Notes: a model not told the origin generated them from the letters alone. DNA of 64,000 bases from Gammaproteobacteria bacterium (GCA_021772985.1 JAJFKX010000020.1:427997-491996), one strand, 5' to 3'. Numbered from the stretch's first letter, positions 9,037 to 18,413 are shown. A program made the numbers and translations.

Positions 9037-9873
9037 ATGTATCAGGAATTCACCCCGTTTGCAGAACTTGCAGACTATATTGAATCGATTTGGATTCAGG
9101 AAAGCGCCGTATCGCCTAAGGCACTGCCAACCACGGTGCTGCCAACAGGCCGGGTAGAGCTGGTGCTGCAGTATGGCGACCTGTTTACGCAACTGATAAA
9201 CGGCCGTTATGAATTGATGCCCCGGTGTCATGTGGTGGGCCAGCGCAACCAACCGATTATGGTTCGAGCCACCGGGAAAACCGGAATAGTTCTGGTTCGC
9301 TTTAAACCTTGTGGTGCTTATGCTTTGTTTGGCGGCGCATTACCCGAGATCAGCAGGCGGATTATTGATATCAGTTTAATCTGGCCAAAGACGGATATCG
9401 ATGTATTGGTAGAACAACTGCAGTTGGCAGAAAATTCGGATGCACGTGCAGGTTGTATCCAGGACTTTATAACGGACAAGCTTCACGAGCCACGAATAGA
9501 TGATTTGTGTGCTGTAGCAGTTGCTAAAATCAACCTTGGGTGGGGTTCCCATCGAATCAGTCAAATAGCCAATGATTTTGGCCTGAGCAGGCGCCAATTC
9601 AGCCGCAGGTTTACCCGCCAGGTTGGCACCTCACCCAAACAGCTTTCCAGCGTGTTGCGATCACAAAAGGCGATAGCCTGCCTGCAATCGGGTAAACATG
9701 CACAAGATGTTATCGATTTATGCGGTTATGTTGATCAGGCGCATATGATTCATAACGTGGTGACACATACAAATAACACACCGTCCAGGATACAGCGGCA
9801 ATCCAGCCAGAAATTACAGCAATTTTTCAATTGCACTGATCTGACAAGCTATTGTGGGCTGACTTATTTATAA
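9037..9873 (+). CDS. AraC-family transcriptional regulator
   Basis: A 278-residue protein. The N-terminal part (YQEFTPFAELADYIESIWIQ, LPTGRVELVLQYGD, FKPCGAYALFG) matches the DUF6597-type sensor domain found in many AraC regulators. The C-terminal half holds the HTH_18 DNA-binding domain: first helix-turn-helix ISQIANDFGLSRRQFSRRFTRQVGTSPKQ and second helix around DVIDLCGYVDQAHMIHNV. ATG 9037 is chosen over the TTG one codon upstream. It is transcribed away from the secreted jelly-roll gene across a 185-bp intergenic region, so it may regulate that gene or itself; the inducer is unknown. Confidence 0.85.
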   Translation: MYQEFTPFAELADYIESIWIQESAVSPKALPTTVLPTGRVELVLQYGDLFTQLINGRYELMPRCHVVGQRNQPIMVRATGKTGIVLVRFKPCGAYALFGGALPEISRRIIDISLIWPKTDIDVLVEQLQLAENSDARAGCIQDFITDKLHEPRIDDLCAVAVAKINLGWGSHRISQIANDFGLSRRQFSRRFTRQVGTSPKQLSSVLRSQKAIACLQSGKHAQDVIDLCGYVDQAHMIHNVVTHTNNTPSRIQRQSSQKLQQFFNCTDLTSYCGLTYL

Positions 9874-10060
9874 CTTTGCCCGGACATTTATCCCACTTCA
9901 AGTCAGCTGAAAAGTTGAAGTCAGGCAAACAAAACAGCAAAACCAGCCATGCGATATGAGTGTCGCAGCTCTCAGGGTGAAGTTTCCATCATGTCTGAGG
10001 ATAATAAATGGCAGTCCTGGGGGGGTTGATTTGTATTTTGAATCGTGTAAAGTCAGGCTT

Positions 10061-10156
10061 ATGAACTTTGCAATTAACACCAATATCGTTCTGAACGCAC
10101 GACGCCGTGACCGTCGACCATTGCGCGTATGGGCGAGTATGGAGTTGTGCATGTAA
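10061..10156 (+). CDS. Putative arginine leader peptide (31 aa)
   Basis: The frame runs ATG 10061 to TAA 10154-10156. Codons 14, 15, 16, 18, 19 and 22 are all Arg (CGA CGC CGT - CGT CGA - CGC), giving an ARRRDRRPLR core. It lies 90 bp upstream of argF' and is followed by an intrinsic terminator at 10183-10212. This is the layout of a ribosome-mediated attenuator for the arginine operon. The ribosome-binding site is weak (AGTCAGG). Candidate pairings seen by eye are CGCC 10103-10106 with GGCG 10132-10135, and TGGGC 10130-10134 with GCCCA 10186-10190 (the 5' arm of the terminator), which would be mutually exclusive with the terminator. Function is inferred from position and codon content. Confidence 0.7.
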   Translation: MNFAINTNIVLNARRRDRRPLRVWASMELCM

Positions 10157-10182
10157 CCAGTTAATTGCAGCCAAGAACACCG

Positions 10183-10212
10183 AAAGCCCAGCCACAAGCT
10201 GGGCTTTTTTTT
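10183..10212 (+). terminator. Attenuator terminator upstream of argF'
   Basis: A perfect 10-bp stem AAAGCCCAGC / GCTGGGCTTT with a CACAA loop runs into an eight-T tract. It lies after the leader peptide stop and 35 bp before the argF' start, with no other gene to terminate, so it most likely controls read-through into the arginine operon. Confidence 0.9.
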
Positions 10213-10246
10213 GCTTTGGATTTAACAACTGATTGAAGGACTAACA

Positions 10247-11257
10247 ATGCAACCAAAACATTTCTTGACCACCCAGGATTGGAGTCAGGAGGCATTAAGC
10301 CAATTACTGCAGCTGGCCAACTTGTATAAACGCAACCCAGTCAACACTGTGCTGCGTAATAAAACGATTGCATTGGTGTTTTTTAACCCTTCCCTGCGAA
10401 CTCGAACCTCCTTTGAAACCGGCGTTTTCCAAATGGGTGGTCATGCGGTAGTGCTTAGCCCGGGTAAAGATGCCTGGCCGATAGAAATTGAAACCGGTGT
10501 GGTAATGGACGGCGATGCAGAGGAGCACATCATTGAAGCGGCCAAAGTATTGTCCCGTTACTGCGATGCCATAGCAGTAAGGGCTTTTCCGAAATTTCAG
10601 GATTGGCAACAAGACCGCCAGGACAAGGTTATCAACGCATTTGCACAGCATGCCAGTGTGCCGGTCATCAATATGGAAACCGTGGTGCATCCCTGTCAGG
10701 AACTGGCGTTGATGCAGACCATTCATGAGCAACTCGGCACGCCTCAGGGTAAAAAGTTTCTACTCACCTGGACTTACCACCCCAGGCCCCTGAATACAGC
10801 GGTGGCTAACTCAGCATTATTGATCGCCAGCAAATTCGGCATGGATGTTACTTTGTTGTGCCCTACAGAAGAATACCTGCTGGATCAACGTTATATGCAG
10901 GCTGCCAGAGACAATGTCTCCCAATATCACGGCAGCTTAAACATCACCCACGACATCAGCAGCGCCTATCAAGCTGCTGATTTTGTTTATGCAAAAAGCT
11001 GGGGTGCACTACCTTATTTTGGTAACTGGGAAGCAGAAAAACCTATTCGTGACCAATATCGGCATTTTATCGTTGATCAAGAAAAAATGGCGCTGACCAA
11101 TCAGGCAAGCTTCAGCCATTGTTTACCGGCACGCCGCAATGTGAAAGTCACCGATGCCGTTATGGACGCTGATTACTGTGTTGCCATCGATGAGGCCGAA
11201 AACCGCCTGCACGTTCAGAAAGCCTTGCTGGACACTTTGATAAACAGGAGCCTCTGA
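10247..11257 (+). CDS. argF': N-acetylornithine carbamoyltransferase
   Basis: A 336-residue protein. It carbamoylates N-acetyl-L-ornithine to N-acetylcitrulline, the variant step of arginine synthesis known from Xanthomonas (EC 2.1.3.9). The carbamoyl-phosphate site is FFNPSLRTRTSFETG (about 46-60), with HPCQELALMQT (about 148) and HCLPARRNVKVTDAVMD (about 290-306). The TWTYHPRPLNTAVANSALL loop (about 167-185) is the proline-containing loop of acetylornithine-specific enzymes and replaces the ornithine-type loop. The adjacent acetylcitrulline-type deacetylase and argBA fusion support the assignment. Start: ATG 10247 with AAGGA 6 nt upstream. It is the first gene of the operon. Confidence 0.93.
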   Translation: MQPKHFLTTQDWSQEALSQLLQLANLYKRNPVNTVLRNKTIALVFFNPSLRTRTSFETGVFQMGGHAVVLSPGKDAWPIEIETGVVMDGDAEEHIIEAAKVLSRYCDAIAVRAFPKFQDWQQDRQDKVINAFAQHASVPVINMETVVHPCQELALMQTIHEQLGTPQGKKFLLTWTYHPRPLNTAVANSALLIASKFGMDVTLLCPTEEYLLDQRYMQAARDNVSQYHGSLNITHDISSAYQAADFVYAKSWGALPYFGNWEAEKPIRDQYRHFIVDQEKMALTNQASFSHCLPARRNVKVTDAVMDADYCVAIDEAENRLHVQKALLDTLINRSL

Positions 11258-11258
11258 G

Positions 11259-12488
11259 GTGAAAAATAATCTAGGAATAAATAATAAACCATTGGTTATA
11301 TTAGCTTTTTCCGGTGGTTTGGACACCAGTTTTTGTGTTCCATATCTGCAGGAGCAAGGTTATGACGTTGTAACCATGTTTGCAGACAGCGGTGGACTAA
11401 GCGTTGCTGAAAACGCCGACATTGCTGCGCGCTCCAAACAACTGGGTGCGCTTGCCCATCATTGTGTCAATATCGGGCAAGACTTGTTCGACGACGTGAT
11501 CACTCCGTTGATACGTGCCGGTTACTGGTATCAACAGCGATATCCTTTGTTGTGTTCGGATCGTTATCTGATCGCCGGCAACCTGATCAAACTGGCAGAA
11601 CAATACAACACACAGCATGTGGCGCATGGTTGTACCGGTATGGGTAATGACCAGTTACGCCTGGATTTGAGCATTCGCGCGTTGGGTCGATACAGTATTC
11701 ATGCGCCGATACGGGAAATTCAGGCCCAACATCAGCAGGTACGTGCTTATGAGCAGACATACCTGCAACAGCGGGGATTTAGTGTCGGCCAACGCGAATC
11801 ACGCTATACCATCAACGAAAACCTGCTCGGCCTGACTTTATCCGGAGCGGAAGTCGATCAGTGGCAAGCGCCGGGTCCTGAGAGCTATGTATGGACTAAA
11901 CCACCGCACAAGATAAAAATAGCGCCACAACAACTGGCTATTACATTTACTGCTGGAGTACCAATAGCATTAAATGGTGAACCTGTTGGCGGTGTCAGTC
12001 TGATGCAGGTACTTAACAGTCAATTGGGAGAATATGGCATTGGCCGCGGTGTTTATACAGGTGACACCACCATTGGACTCAAAGGCAGAATTGTATTTGA
12101 GGCGCCGGCCCTGACGGCATTAACGATTGCCCATAAAGCTCTAGAAGAAGCCACCTTGACCCAGGCACAGAACGATTTCAAACCCAACATTGCCAAACGC
12201 TGGGCCGAATTGGTTTATCACGGTGCCTGGTATGAACCTTTGCGTCAAAACCTGCAAACCATGCTGGAATCTTTGCAGCAGCATGTGACAGGTACCGTAA
12301 CGCTGGCTGTCAGTCCCGGGCAGGTGCATGCAGTTGCCGTAGATTCAGCCAACTGCATTCAAAACAATGATGCTCAATATGCCCAACAAGCTGCCTGGGG
12401 ACAGTTGGAAGCTGAAGGGTTTATCCGTTTGCATGGACAAAGTCTGGTGACCTGGTCGGATCTGCATACGAGGCTGGATAAGCTATGA
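11259..12488 (+). CDS. argG: Argininosuccinate synthase
   Basis: A 409-residue protein that ligates citrulline and aspartate using ATP. The N-type ATP-pyrophosphatase loop is ILAFSGGLDTSFC (about 14-26); HGCTGMGNDQLRLD and SRYTINENLLG are further family stretches. It starts with GTG at 11259, one base after the argF' stop, with AGGAG about 10 nt upstream inside argF'. Its stop overlaps the next start by 4 bp, so the operon is translationally coupled. In this pathway citrulline comes from deacetylation of N-acetylcitrulline by the downstream gene product. Confidence 0.95.
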   Translation: MKNNLGINNKPLVILAFSGGLDTSFCVPYLQEQGYDVVTMFADSGGLSVAENADIAARSKQLGALAHHCVNIGQDLFDDVITPLIRAGYWYQQRYPLLCSDRYLIAGNLIKLAEQYNTQHVAHGCTGMGNDQLRLDLSIRALGRYSIHAPIREIQAQHQQVRAYEQTYLQQRGFSVGQRESRYTINENLLGLTLSGAEVDQWQAPGPESYVWTKPPHKIKIAPQQLAITFTAGVPIALNGEPVGGVSLMQVLNSQLGEYGIGRGVYTGDTTIGLKGRIVFEAPALTALTIAHKALEEATLTQAQNDFKPNIAKRWAELVYHGAWYEPLRQNLQTMLESLQQHVTGTVTLAVSPGQVHAVAVDSANCIQNNDAQYAQQAAWGQLEAEGFIRLHGQSLVTWSDLHTRLDKL

Positions 12489-13591
12489 ATACACTACTGG
12501 AATCATGCTTGGCGCATCTACAGGCACTGGTCGCATTTGACACCCAAAACCAATCCGGCAATGCCGATGCCGGCAGGTTGTTTGAGTATGTTAAACAATA
12601 CTTGCCCGGCTTTCATATCGAACAGCGAGGTACGGCAGAGCAAGGTGACCTGACATTGCATGCCTATCGCGGAGCACCAAAAACATTGGTAAATATTCAT
12701 GTGGATACTGTACCGGCAGGTAGTGGCTGGATAGCCGATCCACTGGCGTTGCAAGTTTCAAGTGATAGAGCTGTTGGTCTGGGTGCCTGCGACATCAAAG
12801 GCGCCCTGGCCTGTTGGCTCACTGCATTGGAAGCCGGTCCGAGTGATCAAGGTGCAGGGTTGTTGTTGTGCAGTGATGAAGAAGCTGGTGGTAGCCGTGG
12901 TGTTCGTGCATTTCTGCAGCAAGCACCAGCAGCATATCAACTGGCACTAATCGCAGAACCCACTCAATGTCAGGCTGTGACTGCCCACCGGGGCTATGCC
13001 TCAGCCAAAGTATCATTTGCCGGTAAGGCCGGGCACTCATCCGAGCCTCGTGCATTGCAGGACAACAGCATTCATCAAGCCAGCCGTTTTTTAAACGCCG
13101 CCCAGGCATTGGCCAGTCGTTACCTGCAACAGTCACATCCACTGTACCCAAGCTTATCTGGAATCTGCCTGAATGCCGGCAGTATTAGCGGCGGATTGAA
13201 AAACAACATCATTGCTGAGTACACCCAGTTATCATTCGGCTGTCGGCCACTGCCAGGCCAATCAGCCGGTAACCTATTGAATGAAATCAAAGCCCTGGCT
13301 GATGCTGAAAACATCATTAACTGGCAAATCCTGGCGGCAGATCCCGCATTACCAGCCGATACTGATTCTCCAGATGCAAATGGACTGCTTCAACAACTGG
13401 GTTTGAGTATTGCGAAGCCTGTCTCATTCTGGACAGAAGCATCGTTGTTTTCAGCTACTGGAATTCCCTCCGCTGTATATGGACCAGGCGATATAGCGCA
13501 GGCACATACTGCCGATGAATGGGTGGCTTTATCACAACTTGAACAGATGACTATGCAATATCTGCAATTATTAAGCGGAGCATCAAAATGA
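12485..13591 (+). CDS. argE': N-acetylcitrulline/N-acetylornithine deacetylase (M20)
   Basis: A 368-residue M20-family metallopeptidase-fold enzyme. Zinc-site motifs are VNIHVDTVPAG (about 69-79), LGACDIKGALACW (about 98), LLLCSDEEAGGSRG (about 125-138) and EPTQCQAVTAHRGY (about 157). In the Xanthomonas-type pathway this enzyme removes the acetyl group from N-acetylcitrulline to give citrulline for ArgG. That substrate assignment is inferred from the neighbouring argF'; the sequence alone would also fit ArgE. It overlaps argG and argBA by 4 bp each (ATGA). Confidence 0.9.
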   Translation: MNTLLESCLAHLQALVAFDTQNQSGNADAGRLFEYVKQYLPGFHIEQRGTAEQGDLTLHAYRGAPKTLVNIHVDTVPAGSGWIADPLALQVSSDRAVGLGACDIKGALACWLTALEAGPSDQGAGLLLCSDEEAGGSRGVRAFLQQAPAAYQLALIAEPTQCQAVTAHRGYASAKVSFAGKAGHSSEPRALQDNSIHQASRFLNAAQALASRYLQQSHPLYPSLSGICLNAGSISGGLKNNIIAEYTQLSFGCRPLPGQSAGNLLNEIKALADAENIINWQILAADPALPADTDSPDANGLLQQLGLSIAKPVSFWTEASLFSATGIPSAVYGPGDIAQAHTADEWVALSQLEQMTMQYLQLLSGASK

Positions 13592-14943
13592 ATCACCAGC
13601 TTAATGAACAATTCAAACAATCAACCCGCACCACCATCATCCAATTGCTGAGCCAATTCGGCAGTCAGCGGGAAATCCAGCTCTATTTGGAACGCTTCAG
13701 CGATGTTGAGCGTAGCCGGTTTGCCGTCATTAAGGTTGGTGGTGCGATTTTTCGCGATCAAATGGATGCGCTGGCTTCCGCATTGGCATTTTTATATCGA
13801 GTTGGACTGGTGCCGATCGTGGTCCACGGTGGTGGCCCACAGCTTGATGAAGCGTTGCGTTTCAGTGGTGTTCCCAATCGGCGCCACAACGGGCTCAGGC
13901 AAACCACTCCAGAGGTTTTACGAGTGGCCAGGCGTGTATTTCGCCAACTGAATCAACAATTGGTATCAGCATTGCAATTGCTGGATGTGCCGGCGCGTGG
14001 CATTACCAATGGGGTATTTATTGCCGAGCGTAATGCTGATGCCCGGCTGGGGCTGGTTGGACAGGTGACCGGGGTTGATGATCAGAGCGTGATGGCCGCA
14101 TTAAATACCAATAATATCCCGGTATTGGCAACGCTTGGTGAATCCGATAGCGGACAAATTCTAAATATCAATGCTGATGAAGCAGCACAACATCTGGTGC
14201 GCCATTTCGAACCTTACAAAGTAGTATTTTTGACTGGCCCTGGAGGGATATTGGATGAGCATGGAGATATCATTCCAGCCATCAGTTTGACCACTGATTT
14301 TGAAAATCTGATGCAGCAGGATTGGTTGCATTCCGGCATGCGCCTGAAACTGGAACAAATTCACCAGTTATTGAACAATTTGCCGGCATCAATCTCAGTC
14401 TCGATTACTGCGCCAGATCAATTGCCTACCGAGCTATTTACGCATAAAGGTTCCGGTACATTGGTACGATTGGGTGAACAAATTCAGCGGCACACCAACT
14501 GGCAGACAGTGGACCAACAGCGTTTGCGGGAAATACTGGAAACAAGCTTTTCCGGTCAGTTATCTGACGACTATTTTGCCAGGACACCTTTATTGGCAGC
14601 CTATATCAGTGAGAGTTATCGGGCTGCAGCCGTGATCACCCATGAACAGGGTTATGCAAAACTGGATAAATTTGCGGTAACTGATGATGCCCGTGGTGAA
14701 GGTCTTGGTGGTGCAGTATGGAATGTAATACGTCAACATCACCCTGTCCTGTATTGGCGTGCGCGCAGGCATAACCCGATCAATCAGTTTTACATACGCC
14801 AGGCGGATGGTCTGTATAAAGGCTCTGACTGGCATATGTTCTGGTACGGCGATATTGCTACAGCGCAATTAGGCGAGTTGTATAACCATTTACAGGCAAG
14901 CCCGGCCACCATCATCCGAGATCAGGAGAGCATCGATGGCTGA
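13588..14943 (+). CDS. argB: Bifunctional N-acetylglutamate kinase/synthase
   Basis: A 451-residue fusion. The N-terminal amino-acid kinase domain has FAVIKVGGAIF (about 46), VVHGGGPQLDEAL (about 79-91) and LNINADEAAQHL (about 192). The C-terminal GNAT-type N-acetyltransferase domain (DUF619/NAT, about 300-440) has the acetyl-CoA loop in DDARGEGLGGAVW. The kinase-plus-NAT fusion performs the first two committed steps (acetylglutamate synthesis and phosphorylation) and is known from Xanthomonadales. Its length agrees with those fusions. It overlaps argE' by 4 bp and argC by 8 bp. Confidence 0.93.
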   Translation: MNHQLNEQFKQSTRTTIIQLLSQFGSQREIQLYLERFSDVERSRFAVIKVGGAIFRDQMDALASALAFLYRVGLVPIVVHGGGPQLDEALRFSGVPNRRHNGLRQTTPEVLRVARRVFRQLNQQLVSALQLLDVPARGITNGVFIAERNADARLGLVGQVTGVDDQSVMAALNTNNIPVLATLGESDSGQILNINADEAAQHLVRHFEPYKVVFLTGPGGILDEHGDIIPAISLTTDFENLMQQDWLHSGMRLKLEQIHQLLNNLPASISVSITAPDQLPTELFTHKGSGTLVRLGEQIQRHTNWQTVDQQRLREILETSFSGQLSDDYFARTPLLAAYISESYRAAAVITHEQGYAKLDKFAVTDDARGEGLGGAVWNVIRQHHPVLYWRARRHNPINQFYIRQADGLYKGSDWHMFWYGDIATAQLGELYNHLQASPATIIRDQESIDG

Positions 14944-15901
14944 GATGTCTTTGAATCAAAATCTGGTGGGTCTGGTTGGTGCACGTGGTTATGTCGGCCG
15001 GGAGTTAATGCAATTGCTGGATCAGCATCCAGGTTTTCAATTGAGCTGGGCATCATCACGCAAAAAGTGCGGGCAACCATTGGCTGAAGATGCGCCGGGG
15101 TTAAACGGAAGTTATTGCTTGATGTCTGCTGAGGAGTTAACTCGGCACCCGGTCAATGCCTATGTGTTGGCCTTGCCCAATGGTTTAGCCAAGCCTTGGG
15201 TAACTGCTATTGAGCGGGTTAACCCCACTGCGGTGATTCTGGATTTGAGCGCAGACTATCGATTTGATGATAACTGGCAATATGGATTGGCTGAATTTCA
15301 TCGGCAACAGTTAAAAAAAGCCAAACGTATCAGCAACCCCGGTTGTTATGCAACCGCCATGCAACTGGCAATTAGACCGTTGCTGAGACAAACACCGGCA
15401 TCAGTGCATTGCTTTGGGGTCTCCGGTTATAGCGGTGCAGGTACAAAACCATCTGCAGCTAATGCCCCGAAGATACTGGTCGATAAGCTGCAAGCCTATC
15501 AATTAATTGGTCATATTCACGAACGTGAAGTGTCAGCACAAATGCAACAGCCGATCCACTTTACCCCAACTGTTGCCAATTTTTTCAGAGGCATCCAAAT
15601 GGTGGTATCCATGAATTTTTCCACACCTGTTAGCCATACACAATTGGATCAGATACTTACCCGATGTTATGCAACTGAGGCACTGATTCAATACACCCAG
15701 AAAATTCCCGAGATCAATCAGGTTTGCAACACACCGCTATGTTGCCTGGGAGGTTTGCAAGTCAGTGATGATGGCAGACATGCTGTGCTGATCAGTGTTT
15801 TAGATAATTTGATGAAAGGCGCAGCCAGTCAGGCATTGCAGAATATGAATCTGGCTTTTGGTTATCCGGAAATAACAGGACTTAGCTATGCACAACAATA
15901 A
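14936..15901 (+). CDS. argC: N-acetyl-gamma-glutamyl-phosphate reductase
   Basis: A 321-residue protein that reduces acetylglutamyl phosphate to the semialdehyde with NADPH. The dinucleotide-binding start is VGLVGARGYVGRELM, and the catalytic Cys lies in SNPGCYATAMQLA (about residue 139). The HIHEREVSAQM stretch carries the conserved His. ATG 14936 has AGGAG about 8 nt upstream, inside the end of argBA. The 3' end overlaps argH by 14 bp. Confidence 0.94.
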   Translation: MAEMSLNQNLVGLVGARGYVGRELMQLLDQHPGFQLSWASSRKKCGQPLAEDAPGLNGSYCLMSAEELTRHPVNAYVLALPNGLAKPWVTAIERVNPTAVILDLSADYRFDDNWQYGLAEFHRQQLKKAKRISNPGCYATAMQLAIRPLLRQTPASVHCFGVSGYSGAGTKPSAANAPKILVDKLQAYQLIGHIHEREVSAQMQQPIHFTPTVANFFRGIQMVVSMNFSTPVSHTQLDQILTRCYATEALIQYTQKIPEINQVCNTPLCCLGGLQVSDDGRHAVLISVLDNLMKGAASQALQNMNLAFGYPEITGLSYAQQ

Positions 15902-17213
15902 AACCACGGCCCTGTGGCAAAAAACGAACAGCCAAACCGATACCGGCATTATGGATTTTATGGCGGGTGACGACATAGTCCTGGACCGGGTATTGCTGCC
16001 TTATGATATCTGCGCCAGTAAAGCGCATGTACAAAGCCTGCAGCGGATAGGCATACTCAGCGCCCAGGAAAGTGAGCGCTTGTCCTCAACCTTGGATCAA
16101 TGCCTGGCGGATTTTCAAGACGGCAAGTTTGAGCTTGAACAACCGTTTGAAGACGGTCATTCAGCGATTGAATGGTATTTGACCGACAAACTCGGAGAGC
16201 TGGGCAAAAAAGTGCATACCGGGCGCAGCCGAAATGATCAGGTGCTGGTGGCAACCCGGTTGTGGTTAAAAGAACAATTGAAGCAGTTGCATGCTTTATG
16301 CTTTGAACTGGCGGGTGTGTTTTTAAAGCGAGCTGAATTTGACGATCAACCGATGCCCGGTTATACGCATATGCAAAGAGCTGTGGTTTCCAGTACCGGT
16401 CTATGGTGTGCAGGCTTTGCTGAAGCAATGCTGGATAATGTCCAATTGGTTGCCGATACATTGCGTTTAATTGACAGCAATCCGCTGGGTACAGCGGCGG
16501 GCTATGGGGTTAATCTGCCCCTGGATCGAAGCCATACAACCGCAACATTGGGATTCGCCCGGATACAGGTAAATCCGATTTACACACAAAACAGCCGTGG
16601 CAAGCTGGAATTGCATGGCCTGAACGCCCTGCATCAGGTTTTATTGGATGTTCGCCGTCTGGCCTGGGATTTCAATTTGTTTTGCAGCAATGAATTTGAC
16701 TTCGTTATCCTGCCGGATGTTTACACCACCGGATCTTCGATAATGCCCAACAAACGCAACCCGGACTACATAGAATTACTCCGCGCTGCACCAGCAGTTT
16801 GTCAGGGCGCTATTTGTGAAATTAATGCGTTGTTATCCCTGCCCTCAGGCTATCAACGAGATTTGCAGAACAGCAAAGCACCACTATTGAGGTCATTTAA
16901 ACATGGGTTGGCGGCGCTGGGCTTACTGGCAGAATTGATTCGCAATTTCAAATGGAAATCGACGCAACTAATGGCAGCTTTGGAACCCGCAATGCTAGCT
17001 ACTGACTGGGCCATTGATCAAGCAGCCGATGGCGTTCCATTCAGGGAGGCCTATCAAGCAGTTGCTGAACAATTGAATGACATCACAGAGATCAAAATGT
17101 CTGATGCCGGGCACCACAGCTTGTCCTCGCGCATTTCCCCTGGCGCATGTGGCGCATTGCAGTTGGATATATTACGTAGTCGGCTTGATGACCTTAATCC
17201 CGATAAAGTATAA
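15888..17213 (+). CDS. argH: Argininosuccinate lyase
   Basis: A 441-residue protein of the fumarase/aspartase superfamily that splits argininosuccinate into arginine and fumarate. The signature GSSIMPNKRNPD (about residues 286-297), TGRSRNDQVLVATR (about 113) and the substrate His region around YTHMQRAVVSS are present. It is the last gene of the arg operon. No argD or argA/J gene is present in the window, so transamination is encoded elsewhere. No terminator was seen directly downstream. Confidence 0.94.
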   Translation: MHNNKTTALWQKTNSQTDTGIMDFMAGDDIVLDRVLLPYDICASKAHVQSLQRIGILSAQESERLSSTLDQCLADFQDGKFELEQPFEDGHSAIEWYLTDKLGELGKKVHTGRSRNDQVLVATRLWLKEQLKQLHALCFELAGVFLKRAEFDDQPMPGYTHMQRAVVSSTGLWCAGFAEAMLDNVQLVADTLRLIDSNPLGTAAGYGVNLPLDRSHTTATLGFARIQVNPIYTQNSRGKLELHGLNALHQVLLDVRRLAWDFNLFCSNEFDFVILPDVYTTGSSIMPNKRNPDYIELLRAAPAVCQGAICEINALLSLPSGYQRDLQNSKAPLLRSFKHGLAALGLLAELIRNFKWKSTQLMAALEPAMLATDWAIDQAADGVPFREAYQAVAEQLNDITEIKMSDAGHHSLSSRISPGACGALQLDILRSRLDDLNPDKV

Positions 17214-17367
17214 GTAGAGCAATCACAAAAACTGTGCTGTAAATTAATTATTCGTTTGTTTCAACAGCATCAGAAACTGCTTTTGATCTGAATCAAATAC
17301 TCATTTATTGGAGCTGATAGTCTATAAGTACAAACTTACCTGCAGGTAAATACCGGAGGGTTGTATT

Positions 17368-17754
17368 GTGACTATATACTTTTTCCTGAATGCTATTCTT
17401 CTATTTGGCATTGCCATTTTCACGATCTGTGCAATTGGACTGTACACACCTAAACAGCTGATCAAATATGCACAGCGAATCTGGTCATATAAATGGTCGA
17501 TAACCGTTGCGGTTTTGATTCGGTTGTTATTTGGGTTGATGCTTATCTCGGTGGCCGATCACACTGAGTTCCCGCAAACAATGCAAATACTGGGGTATCT
17601 GACAATTGCAGCGGCAGCCATACTGCCGTTATTGGGTCGTCAGCGTATTGCTGAATTACTGGACTGGATTAGTAAAATTCCCGCAATGGGCATCCGCTTA
17701 TGGTTGGCCTTGGGTATGTTGTTCGGTGCGTTTTTAATTTATGCAGTGCAATAA
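17368..17754 (+). CDS. Small four-helix membrane protein, conserved hypothetical
   Basis: A 128-residue protein with a GTG start preceded by a good GGAGG ribosome-binding site (17354-17360). Four hydrophobic segments (about 4-26, 44-62, 72-88, 106-126) imply an inner-membrane protein. No recognised catalytic motif. It is followed after 25 bp by a flavodoxin-fold oxidoreductase gene and is probably co-transcribed with it. Confidence 0.75.
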   Translation: MTIYFFLNAILLFGIAIFTICAIGLYTPKQLIKYAQRIWSYKWSITVAVLIRLLFGLMLISVADHTEFPQTMQILGYLTIAAAAILPLLGRQRIAELLDWISKIPAMGIRLWLALGMLFGAFLIYAVQ

Positions 17755-17779
17755 ATAGCTATCACCATTCATAACAAAC

Positions 17780-18373
17780 ATGGTCAGTATGAAAAAAATT
17801 GCCATTATTCAAGGCCACCCGGATGCTGCATGTCAGCACTATTGCCACGCATTAGCCGAAGCTTACCAGCAAGGTGCTGAAGCTGCGGGTAATCAGGTAA
17901 AACGTATTGATATTGCCAAGCTGGATTTCCCTTTATTGCGAACCAAACAGGATTTTGAAACAAGCCAACCACCCGTTGTAATTCAGCAATCACAAAAAAA
18001 CATTCTTTGGGCAGATCATTTGGTGATTATCTACCCTCTCTGGTTAGGCACTATGCCGGCCTTGCTGAAAGCTTATCTGGAACAGGTATTCAGGCCAGGC
18101 TTTGCTTTCAGCCAAAGCGAGAGCAATAAAATGCCGCTGAAAATGCTACACGGCAAGTCCGCACGCATTATTGTCACCATGGGTATGCCGGCACCATTTT
18201 ATCGTTGGTATTACCGCGCTCACGGGTTAAAAAATCTGCAACGCAATATATTGTTATTTGCAGGTATTCGACCGGTTCGAACAAGCCTGATCGGTATGGT
18301 TGAAGCCAGCAGTCATGCACAACATCAGCGGTGGCTGAATAAAATAATTCGCTTGGGTGCGCAGGCTAAATAA
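17780..18373 (+). CDS. NAD(P)H-dependent oxidoreductase, flavodoxin-like fold (KefF/MdaB type)
   Basis: A 197-residue protein. The FMN-binding start (KKIAIIQGHPDAACQHYCHAL), the central DHLVIIYPLWLGTMPALLKAYLEQVFRPGFAF stretch with the conserved P-x-W and F-x-P-G-F-A, and the family length identify an NAD(P)H quinone oxidoreductase of the flavodoxin_2 family. It likely performs two-electron quinone reduction in the cytoplasm. ATG 17780 or the in-frame ATG 17789 (MKKIA) could be the start. The preceding small membrane protein may be a partner. Confidence 0.85.
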   Translation: MVSMKKIAIIQGHPDAACQHYCHALAEAYQQGAEAAGNQVKRIDIAKLDFPLLRTKQDFETSQPPVVIQQSQKNILWADHLVIIYPLWLGTMPALLKAYLEQVFRPGFAFSQSESNKMPLKMLHGKSARIIVTMGMPAPFYRWYYRAHGLKNLQRNILLFAGIRPVRTSLIGMVEASSHAQHQRWLNKIIRLGAQAK

Positions 18374-18413
18374 AAAAATGAGTGGCTGTTGGCGCCTATT
18401 CAATATCGCCTGC

